Shown: positions 27,029 through 35,961 of the stretch, in pieces | Numbering within the stretch: the stretch's first letter is position 1 | Layout: the number at the start of each line of letters is the position of its first letter | Source of the DNA: Novosphingobium marinum | Lineage (GTDB): Bacteria; Pseudomonadota; Alphaproteobacteria; Sphingomonadales; Sphingomonadaceae | Direction: 5' to 3' | Assembly: GCF_013408095.1 (NCBI RefSeq) | Contig: NZ_JACBZF010000005.1 | Span: 186,001-250,000 of the forward strand | DNA length: 64,000 bases | Program-made: the position numbers and the translations under genes | The notes under the pieces: generated by a model | Seen by the model: the letters and a program-made list of their open reading frames with translations, nothing else | The model's database searches: none | Told to the model about the DNA's origin: nothing

Positions 27029-28383
27029 CAGACGACAGACTGCCCGACGCTTCGGCCTTCCTGGCCTCGATCGTCGAGAATTCGAACGACGCCATCGTCG
27101 GCAAGCTCCTGGACGGCACCATCGTCAGCTGGAACAGCGCGGCCGAGCGGATATTCGGCTTTTCCGCCGAGGAGATCGTCGGACGTTCGATCCGTGACCT
27201 GATCCCAGATAACAAGCAGTCCGAGGAAGACCGCATCCTTGCCGCTGTCGCCAGGGGCGAGACCATGCCCACGTTCGAGACGGTGCGGCGCCGGAAGGAC
27301 GGATCGCTCGTTCCGCTGATGGTCACCGTTTCGCCGGTGCGCGACGCCGCAGGCACGATCATCGCCGCAAGCAAGATCGCGCGCGACATCACCGACAGGA
27401 AACGCGTTCAGGAAAAGCTCGACGACAGCGAGCATCGCTTCAGCCTGCTCGCCGACAACATCTCGCAGCTGGCATGGATCGCGGACAGCGAGGGCTGGAT
27501 CTTCTGGTACAACCGCCGGTGGTTCGAATTCACCGGCACCAACCTTCAGGAAATGCAGGGCTGGGGCTGGAAGGCGGTGCACCATCCCGACTATGTAGAC
27601 GCGGTGGTCGAGCGGGTGAGCCACTGCTTCGAAACCGGCAAGGACTGGGAAGACACGTTCCCCTTGCGCGGCGCGGACGGGGAATACCGATGGTTTCTTT
27701 CCCGCGCGCTTCCGATCCGCGACGAGGATGGCAAGGTCATCTACTGGTTCGGGACGAATACCGACGTCACCGAAATGCGCGACGCCGAAAAGCGGATCGA
27801 GCTCCTGCTGCTGGAAGTGAACCACCGGTCGAAGAACATGCTGGCAATGATCCAGTCGCTGGCCCGGCGCACGGCCGTAAGCGGCAGCGATTTCGTCTCG
27901 ACCCTCGAAAAGCGTATCAGCGGGCTCGCGCGCAACCAGGACCTGCTGGTCAGCCAGTCATGGTCGAACGTGCCCTTGCGCGACATCCTCGAAACCCAGC
28001 TCGAATTCCTCGGCGAGGCGGTCGGTCAGGTGTCGCTCGAAGGTCCTGCCGTCTCGCTTTCACCCGGCGCTGCCGAGGCGATCGCGATGGCTCTGCACGA
28101 GATGGCGACGAATGCGCTCAAGTACGGAGGGCTTTCGGAGGAAGGCGGTTCGGTCAGGATCGAATGGAACATCGTGGAGGCCGAAGGCGAAACGCCCGAT
28201 TTCGTAATGTCGTGGTGCGAAACCGGCGGTCCGCCGGTTTCCCAGCCGGAGAGAACCGGGTTCGGATCGCGTATCATCGCCGATTTTCCCCGCACCAAGC
28301 TTCGCGGCGACGTGAAGCTGGAGTACCCGGCCTCCGGTTTTCGGTGGACGCTGCGCTGCCCGCTGCCCAACATTGCCGACTGA
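27025..28383 (+). CDS. PAS-PAS sensor histidine kinase, HWE family
   Basis: From the TTG at 27025 (overlapping the metZ stop as TTGA) the protein has 452 residues. PAS 1 with PAC motif spans about 13-125, PAS 2 with PAC about 135-252. The HWE dimerisation region has phospho-acceptor H267 in EVNHRSKNML. The ATP domain has HEMATNALKYG and SWCETGG, supplying the family-defining His and W-x-E. There is no membrane segment and no LOV cysteine motif, so it senses a cytoplasmic signal. No response regulator is adjacent. HWE kinases often feed the PhyR general-stress pathway, which is not seen here. Confidence 0.88.
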   Translation: MTDDRLPDASAFLASIVENSNDAIVGKLLDGTIVSWNSAAERIFGFSAEEIVGRSIRDLIPDNKQSEEDRILAAVARGETMPTFETVRRRKDGSLVPLMVTVSPVRDAAGTIIAASKIARDITDRKRVQEKLDDSEHRFSLLADNISQLAWIADSEGWIFWYNRRWFEFTGTNLQEMQGWGWKAVHHPDYVDAVVERVSHCFETGKDWEDTFPLRGADGEYRWFLSRALPIRDEDGKVIYWFGTNTDVTEMRDAEKRIELLLLEVNHRSKNMLAMIQSLARRTAVSGSDFVSTLEKRISGLARNQDLLVSQSWSNVPLRDILETQLEFLGEAVGQVSLEGPAVSLSPGAAEAIAMALHEMATNALKYGGLSEEGGSVRIEWNIVEAEGETPDFVMSWCETGGPPVSQPERTGFGSRIIADFPRTKLRGDVKLEYPASGFRWTLRCPLPNIAD

Positions 28384-28445
28384 ACGATCTCGACTGCTCG
28401 TAGCGGTTGTGAGGATCGCACGAAGCGGTTAGTCTTTGCGACGTG

Positions 28446-28844
28446 ATGAAAGAACTGTTCCAGCATACAGCGATAACCGAAGGGATCGTCGTCCGCGTGG
28501 CAGTCAATTTCCTGCCCGAGCAGTCGCGCGTCGAGGCCGGGAAGTGGTTCTGGGTCTATCACATCCGTATCGAGAACATGTCGGATCACGCGGTTCAGCT
28601 TCTCACCCGGCACTGGCGGATTACCGACGGCCAGGGCCTCGTGAACTTCGTCGAAGGTGAAGGCGTCGTCGGCGAGCAGCCGCTGCTCGCTCCCGGAGAA
28701 AGCCACGACTATGTTTCAGGCTGCCCGCTAACCACGCCGCAGGGCAGCATGGAAGGGCACTACACCTTCCTGCGTGACGACGGCGAGGAAATTCGCGCCG
28801 CCATTCCCTTCTTCCCGCTTGCGGCGCCCGCGACCGCCGGCTGA
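28446..28844 (+). CDS. apaG: ApaG protein
   Basis: A single-domain beta-sandwich protein of 132 residues. Signature blocks are VRVAVNFLPEQS, FWVYHIRIENMSDHAVQLLTRHWRITD, VVGEQPLLAPGESHDYVSGCPL and GSMEGHYTF. ApaG was linked to Co2+ resistance in Salmonella, but its molecular role is unsettled. I use ATG 28446. GTG 28443 directly before it would add one residue. In enterobacteria apaG lies beside rsmA, while here it is some 18 kb away. Confidence 0.92.
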   Translation: MKELFQHTAITEGIVVRVAVNFLPEQSRVEAGKWFWVYHIRIENMSDHAVQLLTRHWRITDGQGLVNFVEGEGVVGEQPLLAPGESHDYVSGCPLTTPQGSMEGHYTFLRDDGEEIRAAIPFFPLAAPATAG

Positions 28845-28860
28845 GCCTCATGCGCTCGAC

Positions 28861-29652
28861 ATGAAAAGAACGCACTTGCCCCTCAACGCGCTGCGCGTGT
28901 TCGATGCAGCCGCTCGCCACCTGTCCTTCACGCGCGCGGCCGACGAGCTCGCGGTCACGCCTGCGGCGGTGGGGCAGCAGATCCGTGCACTCGAGGATGC
29001 GCTTGGCGTCGTACTTTTCAGGCGGACGAGCAAGGGCCTCGAACTCACCGACGAGGCCAATGCGGGGCTGGCGGCGCTGCGGACGGGGTTCTTGCATTTC
29101 GAGGATGCGGTGCGTGCCATGCAGGCGGGCCAGTCCAGCCACGTCTACACGATCGCCGCGCCGCGCGATTTCTTCGCCGCCTGGCTTGCCCCGCGACTTG
29201 CCGAATTCAGGGCGGCGAACCCGCAGGCGCGCTATGCGCTGGTCGACGGGGAGATGACCGACTTCACAGAGGCGAACCTCGATCTCGCGGTACGGTGGAC
29301 CGAGGGGCCGGGCGATCTCGAAGGCGTCGCTCTCGGCAAGCCCGAGCGCGTGATCGTGGGCGAGGGCGAGTGGATCGGCTGGCCCGGAGATCCGGCACCC
29401 GGAGGCGAGGGGGACGACCAGCCGGTCCCGATATCCGTCAGCGACGCGGGCGAAGCCATCGCGGCGGCGATCGCCGGGCTGGGCAAGGCGCGCGTTCCCG
29501 CGTTGCTGGCCGCGGGCCTCGACGTTTCGGCCGCAACTGCGGTATCAAGGGCCGAACCGTGCCGGCGAAGCTACTGGCTCGTCGCGCCATTGCCGCAATG
29601 GCGGCAGAAGAAGGTCAGGGCGCTGGTCGAGGCGCTTACGGGGTCGGCCTGA
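28861..29652 (+). CDS. LysR family transcriptional regulator, GcvA-like
   Basis: From ATG 28861 the protein has 263 residues. The N-terminal winged helix (LPLNALRVFDAAARHLSFTRAADELAVTPAAVGQQIRALEDALG) is of the GcvA/AmpR type. The effector domain starts near residue 95 and is shorter than usual. It lies 16 bases after apaG. No divergent partner gene is present, so its target is not evident. Confidence 0.88.
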   Translation: MKRTHLPLNALRVFDAAARHLSFTRAADELAVTPAAVGQQIRALEDALGVVLFRRTSKGLELTDEANAGLAALRTGFLHFEDAVRAMQAGQSSHVYTIAAPRDFFAAWLAPRLAEFRAANPQARYALVDGEMTDFTEANLDLAVRWTEGPGDLEGVALGKPERVIVGEGEWIGWPGDPAPGGEGDDQPVPISVSDAGEAIAAAIAGLGKARVPALLAAGLDVSAATAVSRAEPCRRSYWLVAPLPQWRQKKVRALVEALTGSA

Positions 29653-29658
29653 ACCGGA

Positions 29659-30687
29659 TCAGCTTTCGAGCATGAGGTTGTAGTCCCTCAACATCTCGAA
29701 GCAGCGCGCGTTGACGATGGTGAGCAAGTCCTCCCGCTCAAGGCCAAGCTGGCGATAGAGCATCTGGATCACCGTAGCACGATTCGCCGCGGTCATCCCG
29801 TAGATCGTCGTCAGCACCTCCGGATTGTGCGACAGCGAGTGGTCGATCAGCAGCTCCATGTTCTGCGGATGAAACGCAAAGCCGAGGAAAACGAGCCGTT
29901 TCGCGTAAGTCACGGTCTGCCGGATTTCGCGTAGCAGGCCGACATCGTTTGCCCGCTCGCTCGCCGTGAAGATCTGCGTAGGCAGGTTGTGGATGTTCCA
30001 CGGCTTCTCCGTGCCCCAGTCGACTTGCGGGGCATCGCCCGACTGCCACTGGAGCCGCCCGACCGAGCCATAGGGGCGAAGGATCTTCAGCTTCGCGGCA
30101 ACCAGTTGCTGGGCCTCGGCAATCGGCATGCCGAATGCCATTTCCAGCGCGAAGGGCATGAAATGCTCTATCGTCCGGTCCCAGTTGAAATTGATTATCG
30201 TGACGTCGTCGAAGATGCGGTCGACCTTCGTGCGCGGAACTCCCGAGGTGAGAAGCTGCGCGAAATAGAAAAGCCAGTAATCCTGTCCCTGGACCGGCAG
30301 GTCGCCGCGCATGCGCGGCTTTTCGCGCAAGAGCGAGCGGGCTTCGGCCTGGCAGATGAAGTGCGCGATCGCGATCTTTCCCAGCGTCGGGATCAGCCTG
30401 TCCGAATTGTGCTGCTCGATGATCGAGTGGATCGACGTGCCGAGCTTGCTGGAGATGCGAATGCGTTCGGCTGCGGCCAGCAGGTCGTTCTGGCTCTTGT
30501 TCAGCCGCTCGCCCGCCTTGGCGACATACTGCGCCAGCAGCGTCGAATCCCGGGTCTGCAACTCGGTGCCGAAGCGCGAAAAGTCGTACCCCTGTGCAAT
30601 CCGCGACAGCAGTTCCGGGCCGCCGGGAAACTGCAATTCGGTGCTCGCGCCTGCTCCGACGATGAAAGTTGTCTTCGTCCTGATCAT
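29659..30687 (-). CDS. SIR2-like domain protein
   Basis: From ATG 30687 the protein has 342 residues. It has the layout of a divergent SIR2-like NAD-binding fold. FIVGAGAS (8-15) opens the first strand, NFNWDRT lies at 166-172, RPYGSVGRL (204-212) is where sirtuin-like NADases usually have HGS, and GFAFHPQN (269-276) stands for the late GF-x-x-x-D block. The usual catalytic His thus appears to be Tyr. Related domains occur in antiphage NADases but also in uncharacterised housekeeping proteins. No partner effector, transmembrane segment or mobile element is adjacent. The frame upstream to 30729 lacks support. Confidence 0.65.
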   Translation of the reverse strand: MIRTKTTFIVGAGASTELQFPGGPELLSRIAQGYDFSRFGTELQTRDSTLLAQYVAKAGERLNKSQNDLLAAAERIRISSKLGTSIHSIIEQHNSDRLIPTLGKIAIAHFICQAEARSLLREKPRMRGDLPVQGQDYWLFYFAQLLTSGVPRTKVDRIFDDVTIINFNWDRTIEHFMPFALEMAFGMPIAEAQQLVAAKLKILRPYGSVGRLQWQSGDAPQVDWGTEKPWNIHNLPTQIFTASERANDVGLLREIRQTVTYAKRLVFLGFAFHPQNMELLIDHSLSHNPEVLTTIYGMTAANRATVIQMLYRQLGLEREDLLTIVNARCFEMLRDYNLMLES

Positions 30688-30799
30688 CGCGCGGTTCTGG
30701 CTACTCCCTGGCAAGCGGCGGCGCCACATGGCACCGTCACTGCTTTCGGGGCAACCTTAACCGTATTGTTTTACCAAAGGGTTTTGCCTCATTCGACGA

Positions 30800-31693
30800 T
30801 CAGGCTCCGCGATGGGGATCGAGCGCCGAACGGCGCGCGGGGGCGGGTATCGGAGCGGGTTGGCCGCTCTCGCCGATCCGCCCGGCCATTGCACGCAGGG
30901 CGGCAACGCGCTCCTCGGTGGCTGGGTGGGTGGAGAACAGTCCGGATAGGCTGGTCGGCACGATGTAGAGTTGCGCCGCCGCCGGATTGCGGATCACCGC
31001 CTGGCTGGGAATGCGCGCTGCCGGCGCCGCGATCTTCTCGAGCGCGGAGGCAAGGGCTTCGGGATCGCCGCTGATCTCGGCACCCGCCCGGTCGGCGCCG
31101 TATTCGCGCGTGCGGCTGATCGCCATCTGGACGATCATCGCGGCGAAAGGAGCCATCAGCATCGCCAGGAGCGCAACGAGGAAATTGGGCCGGTTGCCCC
31201 CCGAAAAGAACATGCCGAAATTCGCGAGCATCGAAATCGCGCCCGCGATGGTCGCGACCATGGTCATCACCAGCGTGTCGCGATTGCGGACATGGCCAAG
31301 CTCATGCGCCATCACCGCTGCGGTTTCCTCCGGCGTAAGCATCCGCAAGAGACCCGTCGTCGCGGCAACGGCGGCGTTCTCGGGATTGCGGCCCGTCGCA
31401 AAGGCATTCGGGTTGTCGCTTTCGACGAGATAGACCTTCGGCACCGGCAGCGAGGCGCGCGCGGCAAGATCCTCGACCATGCGGTAGAACTGCGGCGCGG
31501 TCTGCGCATCGACCTCGCGCGCATTGTGCAGGCGCAGGACGATCTTGTCGGCGTTCCAGTACGTGAAGAAGTTCATACCGCCCGCGACGAGCAGCGCCAC
31601 GAGCGCGCCTGCGCGACCGCCGATCACCAGTCCAAGGGCCATCAGCAGCGCGGTCAGGGCCGCGAGCAGCATGGTCGTTTTGAGACCGTTCAC
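30800..31693 (-). CDS. htpX: Zinc metalloprotease HtpX
   Basis: An M48 inner-membrane protease of 297 residues that degrades damaged membrane proteins under envelope or heat stress. Two N-terminal helices are followed by the zinc motif HELGH (130-134). Further hydrophobic segments lie near 145-190 and the third ligand region is [32 protein letters not shown] is the usual C-terminal block. GTG at 31693 is used. An ATG at codon 8 is an alternative start. Confidence 0.94.
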   Translation of the reverse strand: MNGLKTTMLLAALTALLMALGLVIGGRAGALVALLVAGGMNFFTYWNADKIVLRLHNAREVDAQTAPQFYRMVEDLAARASLPVPKVYLVESDNPNAFATGRNPENAAVAATTGLLRMLTPEETAAVMAHELGHVRNRDTLVMTMVATIAGAISMLANFGMFFSGGNRPNFLVALLAMLMAPFAAMIVQMAISRTREYGADRAGAEISGDPEALASALEKIAAPAARIPSQAVIRNPAAAQLYIVPTSLSGLFSTHPATEERVAALRAMAGRIGESGQPAPIPAPARRSALDPHRGA

Positions 31694-31772
31694 CTCAAGT
31701 CACTCCGTCAGTTTCGCCTGACCGGAATGTGGGTGCGAAACGGCGTCTTTTCAATCGCGCCCGGAGCCGGCT

Positions 31773-32735
31773 TCAGCCCGGCGACGCGCTCGTCCCGCGC
31801 GGTATGAAGCGCAATGGTGCAAGGCCCGTTCCGGTGCTTCCGGTCTGCAGGTTCGCAGCCCGCGTGGCCGCAATTCCCGCCAGATGTTCGTAAGGCACGG
31901 CGACTGTCGAAAGCGCGGGAGAAAGCCGGCGGGCAGCCGGACTGTCGTCGAAGCCGACGACCGACAGGTCATTCGGAACCGCGATGCCTGCACGGGACGC
32001 GGCGTGAATAATGCCGGTCGCGGCCTCGTCGTTGCACGCGACGATCGCCGTGGGGCGCGGGCTTATCTCGAAAAGCAGCCGTGCTGCCTCCAGACCCGAT
32101 GCGAAATCGCCCTCGCTCGACGTGATGAGCGACGCGCCTCGATCCAGTCCCAGGTCCGCCAGTGCGTCGAGATAGCCCAGTTCGCGGGCGCGCGCCGACT
32201 TCGAATGCTCCGGTCCCCCGATGAAGCCGATGCGGCTGTGTCCCGATCCGGCAAGCAGGGTGACGACATGCTCCATGGCCTTGCGCTCGGCGGTACGCAC
32301 TTCGGATGTGGCGATCTCCACGATGTTGTCGTCGCCAAATTCGAGCGAATCGAGCGCGATGGAAGGCATCAAAAGAGTGCCGAAGGGCCGATGCGCCTCG
32401 ATCAGGGAGCGAACGTCCGATGCCGCGCTATCGGCTCCGATGCGATGAAGCAGCAGCGCGAACTCGGTACCGGCCAGTGCATCGTGCATCCCGCGTATCG
32501 CGAGCGGAAGCAATGCATCGCAGGTCCCGTCATGAACCAGCGCAATGGTGAAATTGCGCCTGAGCGCCAGCGCGCGGGCTTGCGGATTGGGAACGTAGCC
32601 AAGCCGTGCGATAACCGCCTCGACCCTCTCGCGGGTTTGCTGGCCGAGCAGCGGAGATCGGTTGATCACCCGGCTCACGGTCTTTTTCGAAACGCCCGCC
32701 TCTCGCGCCACGTCGTTGATCGTCGGTTTGCCCAT
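31773..32735 (-). CDS. LacI family transcriptional regulator
   Basis: From ATG 32735 the protein has 320 residues. The N-terminal HTH TINDVAREAGVSKKTVSRVINRS with hinge helix YVPNPQARALALRR is followed by a periplasmic-binding-protein-like effector domain. The domain ends with CNDEAATGIIHAASRAGI and SVVGFDDSPAARRLSPALSTV. It should repress sugar-related genes, but no sugar transport or hydrolase gene is adjacent, so the regulon is elsewhere. The much longer upstream frame runs through the LysR gene and is not coding. Confidence 0.9.
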   Translation of the reverse strand: MGKPTINDVAREAGVSKKTVSRVINRSPLLGQQTRERVEAVIARLGYVPNPQARALALRRNFTIALVHDGTCDALLPLAIRGMHDALAGTEFALLLHRIGADSAASDVRSLIEAHRPFGTLLMPSIALDSLEFGDDNIVEIATSEVRTAERKAMEHVVTLLAGSGHSRIGFIGGPEHSKSARARELGYLDALADLGLDRGASLITSSEGDFASGLEAARLLFEISPRPTAIVACNDEAATGIIHAASRAGIAVPNDLSVVGFDDSPAARRLSPALSTVAVPYEHLAGIAATRAANLQTGSTGTGLAPLRFIPRGTSASPG

Positions 32736-32794
32736 GCCGGCCGGATGGCGCGAAGTGGCACCGGTTTCCAAGCCGCGATGCGTCCGTTTCGGAC

Positions 32795-33694
32795 CTAGGT
32801 TCCCGGCAGCAGCTGGTGGCGATAGGTCCGCACGGATTCGTGCAGCCACTGGTTGAAAGCGCGTACGCGTGCGAGCTGGCGCGTGTCCTGATGCGTGACG
32901 ATCCAGAAACTGCGCGTGATCCGTCTTTCGGGCAGGACAGAGACGAGGCGTTCGTCTCCTTCGGCCATGAAGCAGGGCAGGACGCCGATGCCTGCGCCGT
33001 TGGCGATGAGGCGGCGCTGGGCGGTGATGCTGGACGAGCGGATCGTCGCGGCAAGGCCGGGATGTATCTCGTCGAGATAGCGCAGTTCCGGCGCGTAGAG
33101 CAGGTCCGGAATGTAGCCTACGAGGACGTGTCCGGAGACGAGATCGGAGGGGCGCTCGGGCATTTCTCGACCGGCCAGGTAATCGGGCGAGGCGTAGAGC
33201 CGCAGTGCATAGTCGGAAAGCTTGCGCGCGGTAAGCGGACCGACTTTCGGCCGCGACAGCATCACCGCGATGTCGGCCTCGCGCCGCGACGGGCTGAGGA
33301 AGCCGCTGTTCGCAACCAGGTCGAGCGTAAGCTGCGGATTCGCTTCGCGGAAACGCGGAACATGGCGGGCGAGGAACCAGCTTCCGAAACCCTCCGACAC
33401 ACTGATCCTGAGCGTTCCGCTGAGTCCGTCGCCTTCGCCCGACGTCTCGGGAATGTCCGCGGCGGCGGCGGCCATGGCCTCGACCGCGACGAGCAGGCTT
33501 TCGCCCGCCTCGGTCAGTTCCTGCCCGTTGCGCGTCTGTTCGAAGAGCGTCGCGCCGAGTTTCGCTTCGAGACGGCGGAGGCGGCGACCCATTGTCGTCG
33601 GGTTGACCCCGGCGGTCGAAGCCGCGCGCGCAAGCTGTCCCGACCGGGCGATGGCCAAAAACGCCTGATAATCGCTCCAGTCCGGACCATTCAC
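32795..33694 (-). CDS. LysR family transcriptional regulator
   Basis: From GTG 33694 the protein has 299 residues. The HTH is DYQAFLAIARSGQLARAASTAGVNPTTMGRRLRRLEAKLG (about 7-46), followed by a full-length LysR effector domain. It is divergent from the acylating aldehyde dehydrogenase with a 222-base gap containing a perfect 8+8 palindrome. That is the typical arrangement for a LysR activator and its target. The effector is unknown. The TTT inverted repeat GTCCG/CGGAC at 32782-32794 follows its stop. Confidence 0.9.
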   Translation of the reverse strand: MNGPDWSDYQAFLAIARSGQLARAASTAGVNPTTMGRRLRRLEAKLGATLFEQTRNGQELTEAGESLLVAVEAMAAAAADIPETSGEGDGLSGTLRISVSEGFGSWFLARHVPRFREANPQLTLDLVANSGFLSPSRREADIAVMLSRPKVGPLTARKLSDYALRLYASPDYLAGREMPERPSDLVSGHVLVGYIPDLLYAPELRYLDEIHPGLAATIRSSSITAQRRLIANGAGIGVLPCFMAEGDERLVSVLPERRITRSFWIVTHQDTRQLARVRAFNQWLHESVRTYRHQLLPGT

Positions 33695-33818
33695 GAGTGC
33701 GCTCTTCCGTCTCTCGGGCGTCTGGCTGCGAAAATGCAGGCAGTAACTGCGAAAAGCGATCTTGCCTGCAAAGGCTGCAACTGGCAACCTCCCGCGCCAA
33801 CTGAGGAGAGGAATTCCG

Positions 33819-33842
33819 GGTTTCTGCGTTCTGCCAGAAACC
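33819..33842. promoter_or_regulatory. Candidate operator in the LysR / aldehyde dehydrogenase gap
   Basis: GGTTTCTG and CAGAAACC form perfect 8-bp inverted arms around an 8-base spacer. The site lies 75 bases before the dehydrogenase start and 125 bases before the divergent LysR start. This fits a regulator site controlling the dehydrogenase gene. No binding data can be inferred. Confidence 0.5.
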
Positions 33843-33916
33843 TTTCCCAATCGGCGATCTTTTCCAAGGTAACGGCAATACCTGCGCGCGCCCCTGCGCC
33901 AATACGAGGATGAACG

Positions 33917-35338
33917 ATGGCAACTGCTCTCAAGGAACCCGAAACCGACGTCCAGTCCGAGATCGCCGCGATGATGGAGCGTGCCCGCAAGGCGCAGGCC
34001 CAGATCGCCGATTACTCGCAGGAGCAGGTCGACAAGCTCATCACCGCGATCGTCTGGTCGGTCTGCAAGCCCGGCGTGGCGGAGGAGATCGCCCAGTTCA
34101 CCGTCGATGAAACGCAGCTCGGCAATTACGAGGGCAAGTACCTCAAGATCGCCAAGAAAACGCGCGCGACGCTGCAGGACATCATCGACGACAAGTCGGT
34201 CGGCATCATCGAGGAAATCCCCGAGCGCGCCATCGTCAAGATCGCCAAGCCGATGGGAGTCATCGGGGCGCTTTCGCCCTCGACCAATCCCGAGGCCACG
34301 CCTGTCATCAAGTCGATCTCGGCGATCAAGGGGCGCAATGCCATCATCATCGCGCCGCACCCGCGCGCGAAGCTGACCAACACCAAGATCGTCAACCTGA
34401 TGCGCGAAGCCATCGAGAAGATGGGTGCACCCGCCGATCTGGTTCAGGGCATCGAAGTACCCTCGGTCGAGAAGACGAACGAGCTGATGCGGCAATGCGA
34501 CCGCGTCCTGGCGACCGGCGGTTCGGCAATGGTCAAGGCCGCCTATTCCAGCGGCACCCCGGCGCTCGGCGTGGGCGTTGGAAACGCCGTGATCGTGGTC
34601 GACGATACCGCGGACCTTGCCGACGCCGCCGAGAAGATCCGCATTTCCAAGACGCTCGACAACGCTGCGTCCTGTTCCTCGGACAACTCGGTCGTGCTGT
34701 TCGATGCGATCTACGACGAGATGCTCGAAAAGCTGAAGGCCGAGGGCGGCTACGTCCTCACCGAATCGGACAAGGGCAAGCTGCAGAACGCGATCTGGGA
34801 AGACGGCGAGCATATCAACGCCAAGGTCGTGGCCCAGCCCGCCGACTTCATCGCCGACTATGCCGGCTTCGAGATTCCCGAGGGCACGAAGTTCTTCATC
34901 GTCCCCGAAACGGGAACCGGTCCCGACCACAAGTTCTCGGGCGAGAAGATGACGGTCACGATGGCGCTCTACCGCGTCAGGGACATCGACCAGGCGGTCG
35001 AGCTGACCAACGCGATCCAGGCCTATCAGGGCCAGGGCCACTCGTGCGGCATCTATTCGCAGTCCGACGTGAACATCATGACCTTCGCCAACGGCACGCG
35101 CACCAGCCGCGTCATGGTCAACCAGCCCCAGGCGCCCTCGAACTCGGGCAACCTGTGGAACGGCATGCGCCAGACCTTCTCGCTCGGCTGCGGCTCGTGG
35201 GGCGGCAACGGCACGAACAACAACATCACCTGGCGCGACCTGATCAACGAGACGTGGGTGTCCCGTCCGCTCCCGACCCCGAAGCAGCTTCCCAGCGACG
35301 AGGAACTCTTCGGCACGGAGATCATGGAAAAGATCTGA
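33917..35338 (+). CDS. CoA-acylating aldehyde dehydrogenase (EutE/AdhE-N/SauS-like)
   Basis: A 473-residue aldehyde dehydrogenase of the acylating branch, which converts an aldehyde plus CoA and NAD to an acyl-CoA. The catalytic Cys is C253 in NAASCSSDNSVV. The cofactor region contains PMGVIGALSPSTNPEATPV, and GMRQTFSLGCGSWGGNGTNNNITW resembles sulfoacetaldehyde dehydrogenase SauS and AdhE N-terminal domains. It lacks the layout of the MmsA family. The substrate is undetermined. It stands alone with a divergent LysR gene and a following hairpin. Confidence 0.82.
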   Translation: MATALKEPETDVQSEIAAMMERARKAQAQIADYSQEQVDKLITAIVWSVCKPGVAEEIAQFTVDETQLGNYEGKYLKIAKKTRATLQDIIDDKSVGIIEEIPERAIVKIAKPMGVIGALSPSTNPEATPVIKSISAIKGRNAIIIAPHPRAKLTNTKIVNLMREAIEKMGAPADLVQGIEVPSVEKTNELMRQCDRVLATGGSAMVKAAYSSGTPALGVGVGNAVIVVDDTADLADAAEKIRISKTLDNAASCSSDNSVVLFDAIYDEMLEKLKAEGGYVLTESDKGKLQNAIWEDGEHINAKVVAQPADFIADYAGFEIPEGTKFFIVPETGTGPDHKFSGEKMTVTMALYRVRDIDQAVELTNAIQAYQGQGHSCGIYSQSDVNIMTFANGTRTSRVMVNQPQAPSNSGNLWNGMRQTFSLGCGSWGGNGTNNNITWRDLINETWVSRPLPTPKQLPSDEELFGTEIMEKI

Positions 35339-35362
35339 TCGCCCTGCGTTGCGTTTTTCCGA

Positions 35363-35385
35363 CGGCCCGCCCAAAAGGCGGGCCG
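35363..35385 (+). terminator. Hairpin after the aldehyde dehydrogenase gene
   Basis: Perfect 9-bp GC-rich arms (CGGCCCGCC and GGCGGGCCG) enclose a CAAAA loop 25 bases after the stop codon. The following TTCGTCCGTT is only slightly T-rich, so intrinsic termination is probable but not certain. Confidence 0.65.
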
Positions 35386-35408
35386 TTCGTCCGTTGGAGA
35401 GGTTGGCC

Positions 35409-35927
35409 ATGCGCCGCTTGCTGATCATTGCTGCATCGAGCCTGGCGCTGGCATCGTGCGGTCAGTCCGACACCCCGGTCGTGGAAAGCGAAAAGTCGGC
35501 GGAGCAGGGCGAGCGCAGCCCGCTCGAACCCGGCGATACCTCGCTGGCCGACCCTGCCGGCGGTTCCGTTACCGCCCCTGCGCCGGGCGCGGGCGATCCC
35601 GAAGGTGCTGGCGGACCCATCCCCGGAGCGATCCAGGGTCGCTGGGGTCTCGTGGCGGCGGACTGCACGTCGACGCGCGGCGATGCCAAGGGACTGCTCG
35701 AGGTCGGTGCGGAACAGCTCCGGTTCTACGAATCGGTCGCGACGATCGAGACCGTAACGGAAAGCTCGGCAAGTAACCTGCGCGGGACCTTTGCATTCAC
35801 CGGCGAGGGACAGTCGTGGGTTCACGACGTATCGCTGACGCTTGATGACGGCGGGCAGACGCTCGTGCGCAAGGATACCGGCGCAGACGCGATGCCGGGG
35901 GAACTGAAATACCAGCGCTGCGGCTGA
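35409..35927 (+). CDS. Putative lipoprotein of unknown function
   Basis: From ATG 35409, which has GAGAGG upstream, the protein has 172 residues. It begins with the lipoprotein signal RRLLIIAASSLALASC followed by GQSD. An acidic, Gly/Pro-rich linker leads to a small beta domain starting IQGRWGLVAADCTSTRGDAKGLLEV. Two conserved-looking cysteines (ADC, QRC) flank it. The domain resembles small periplasmic beta-barrel lipoproteins in sphingomonads, with no known role. It precedes the valine operon by 35 bases and might be co-transcribed with it. Confidence 0.75.
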   Translation: MRRLLIIAASSLALASCGQSDTPVVESEKSAEQGERSPLEPGDTSLADPAGGSVTAPAPGAGDPEGAGGPIPGAIQGRWGLVAADCTSTRGDAKGLLEVGAEQLRFYESVATIETVTESSASNLRGTFAFTGEGQSWVHDVSLTLDDGGQTLVRKDTGADAMPGELKYQRCG

Positions 35928-35961
35928 TCCGGCCGCGCGCGCAGAGAAGAACAGGGACGAG

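Noticed and set aside
31773..33923. Single 716-residue protein containing LacI
   Set aside because: The part upstream of ATG 32735 is the wrong frame of the LysR gene. LacI proteins begin exactly at the HTH found after that ATG.
32795..35428. Single 877-residue LysR fusion
   Set aside because: The extra N-terminal part is antisense to the aldehyde dehydrogenase gene. The LysR HTH begins directly after GTG 33694.
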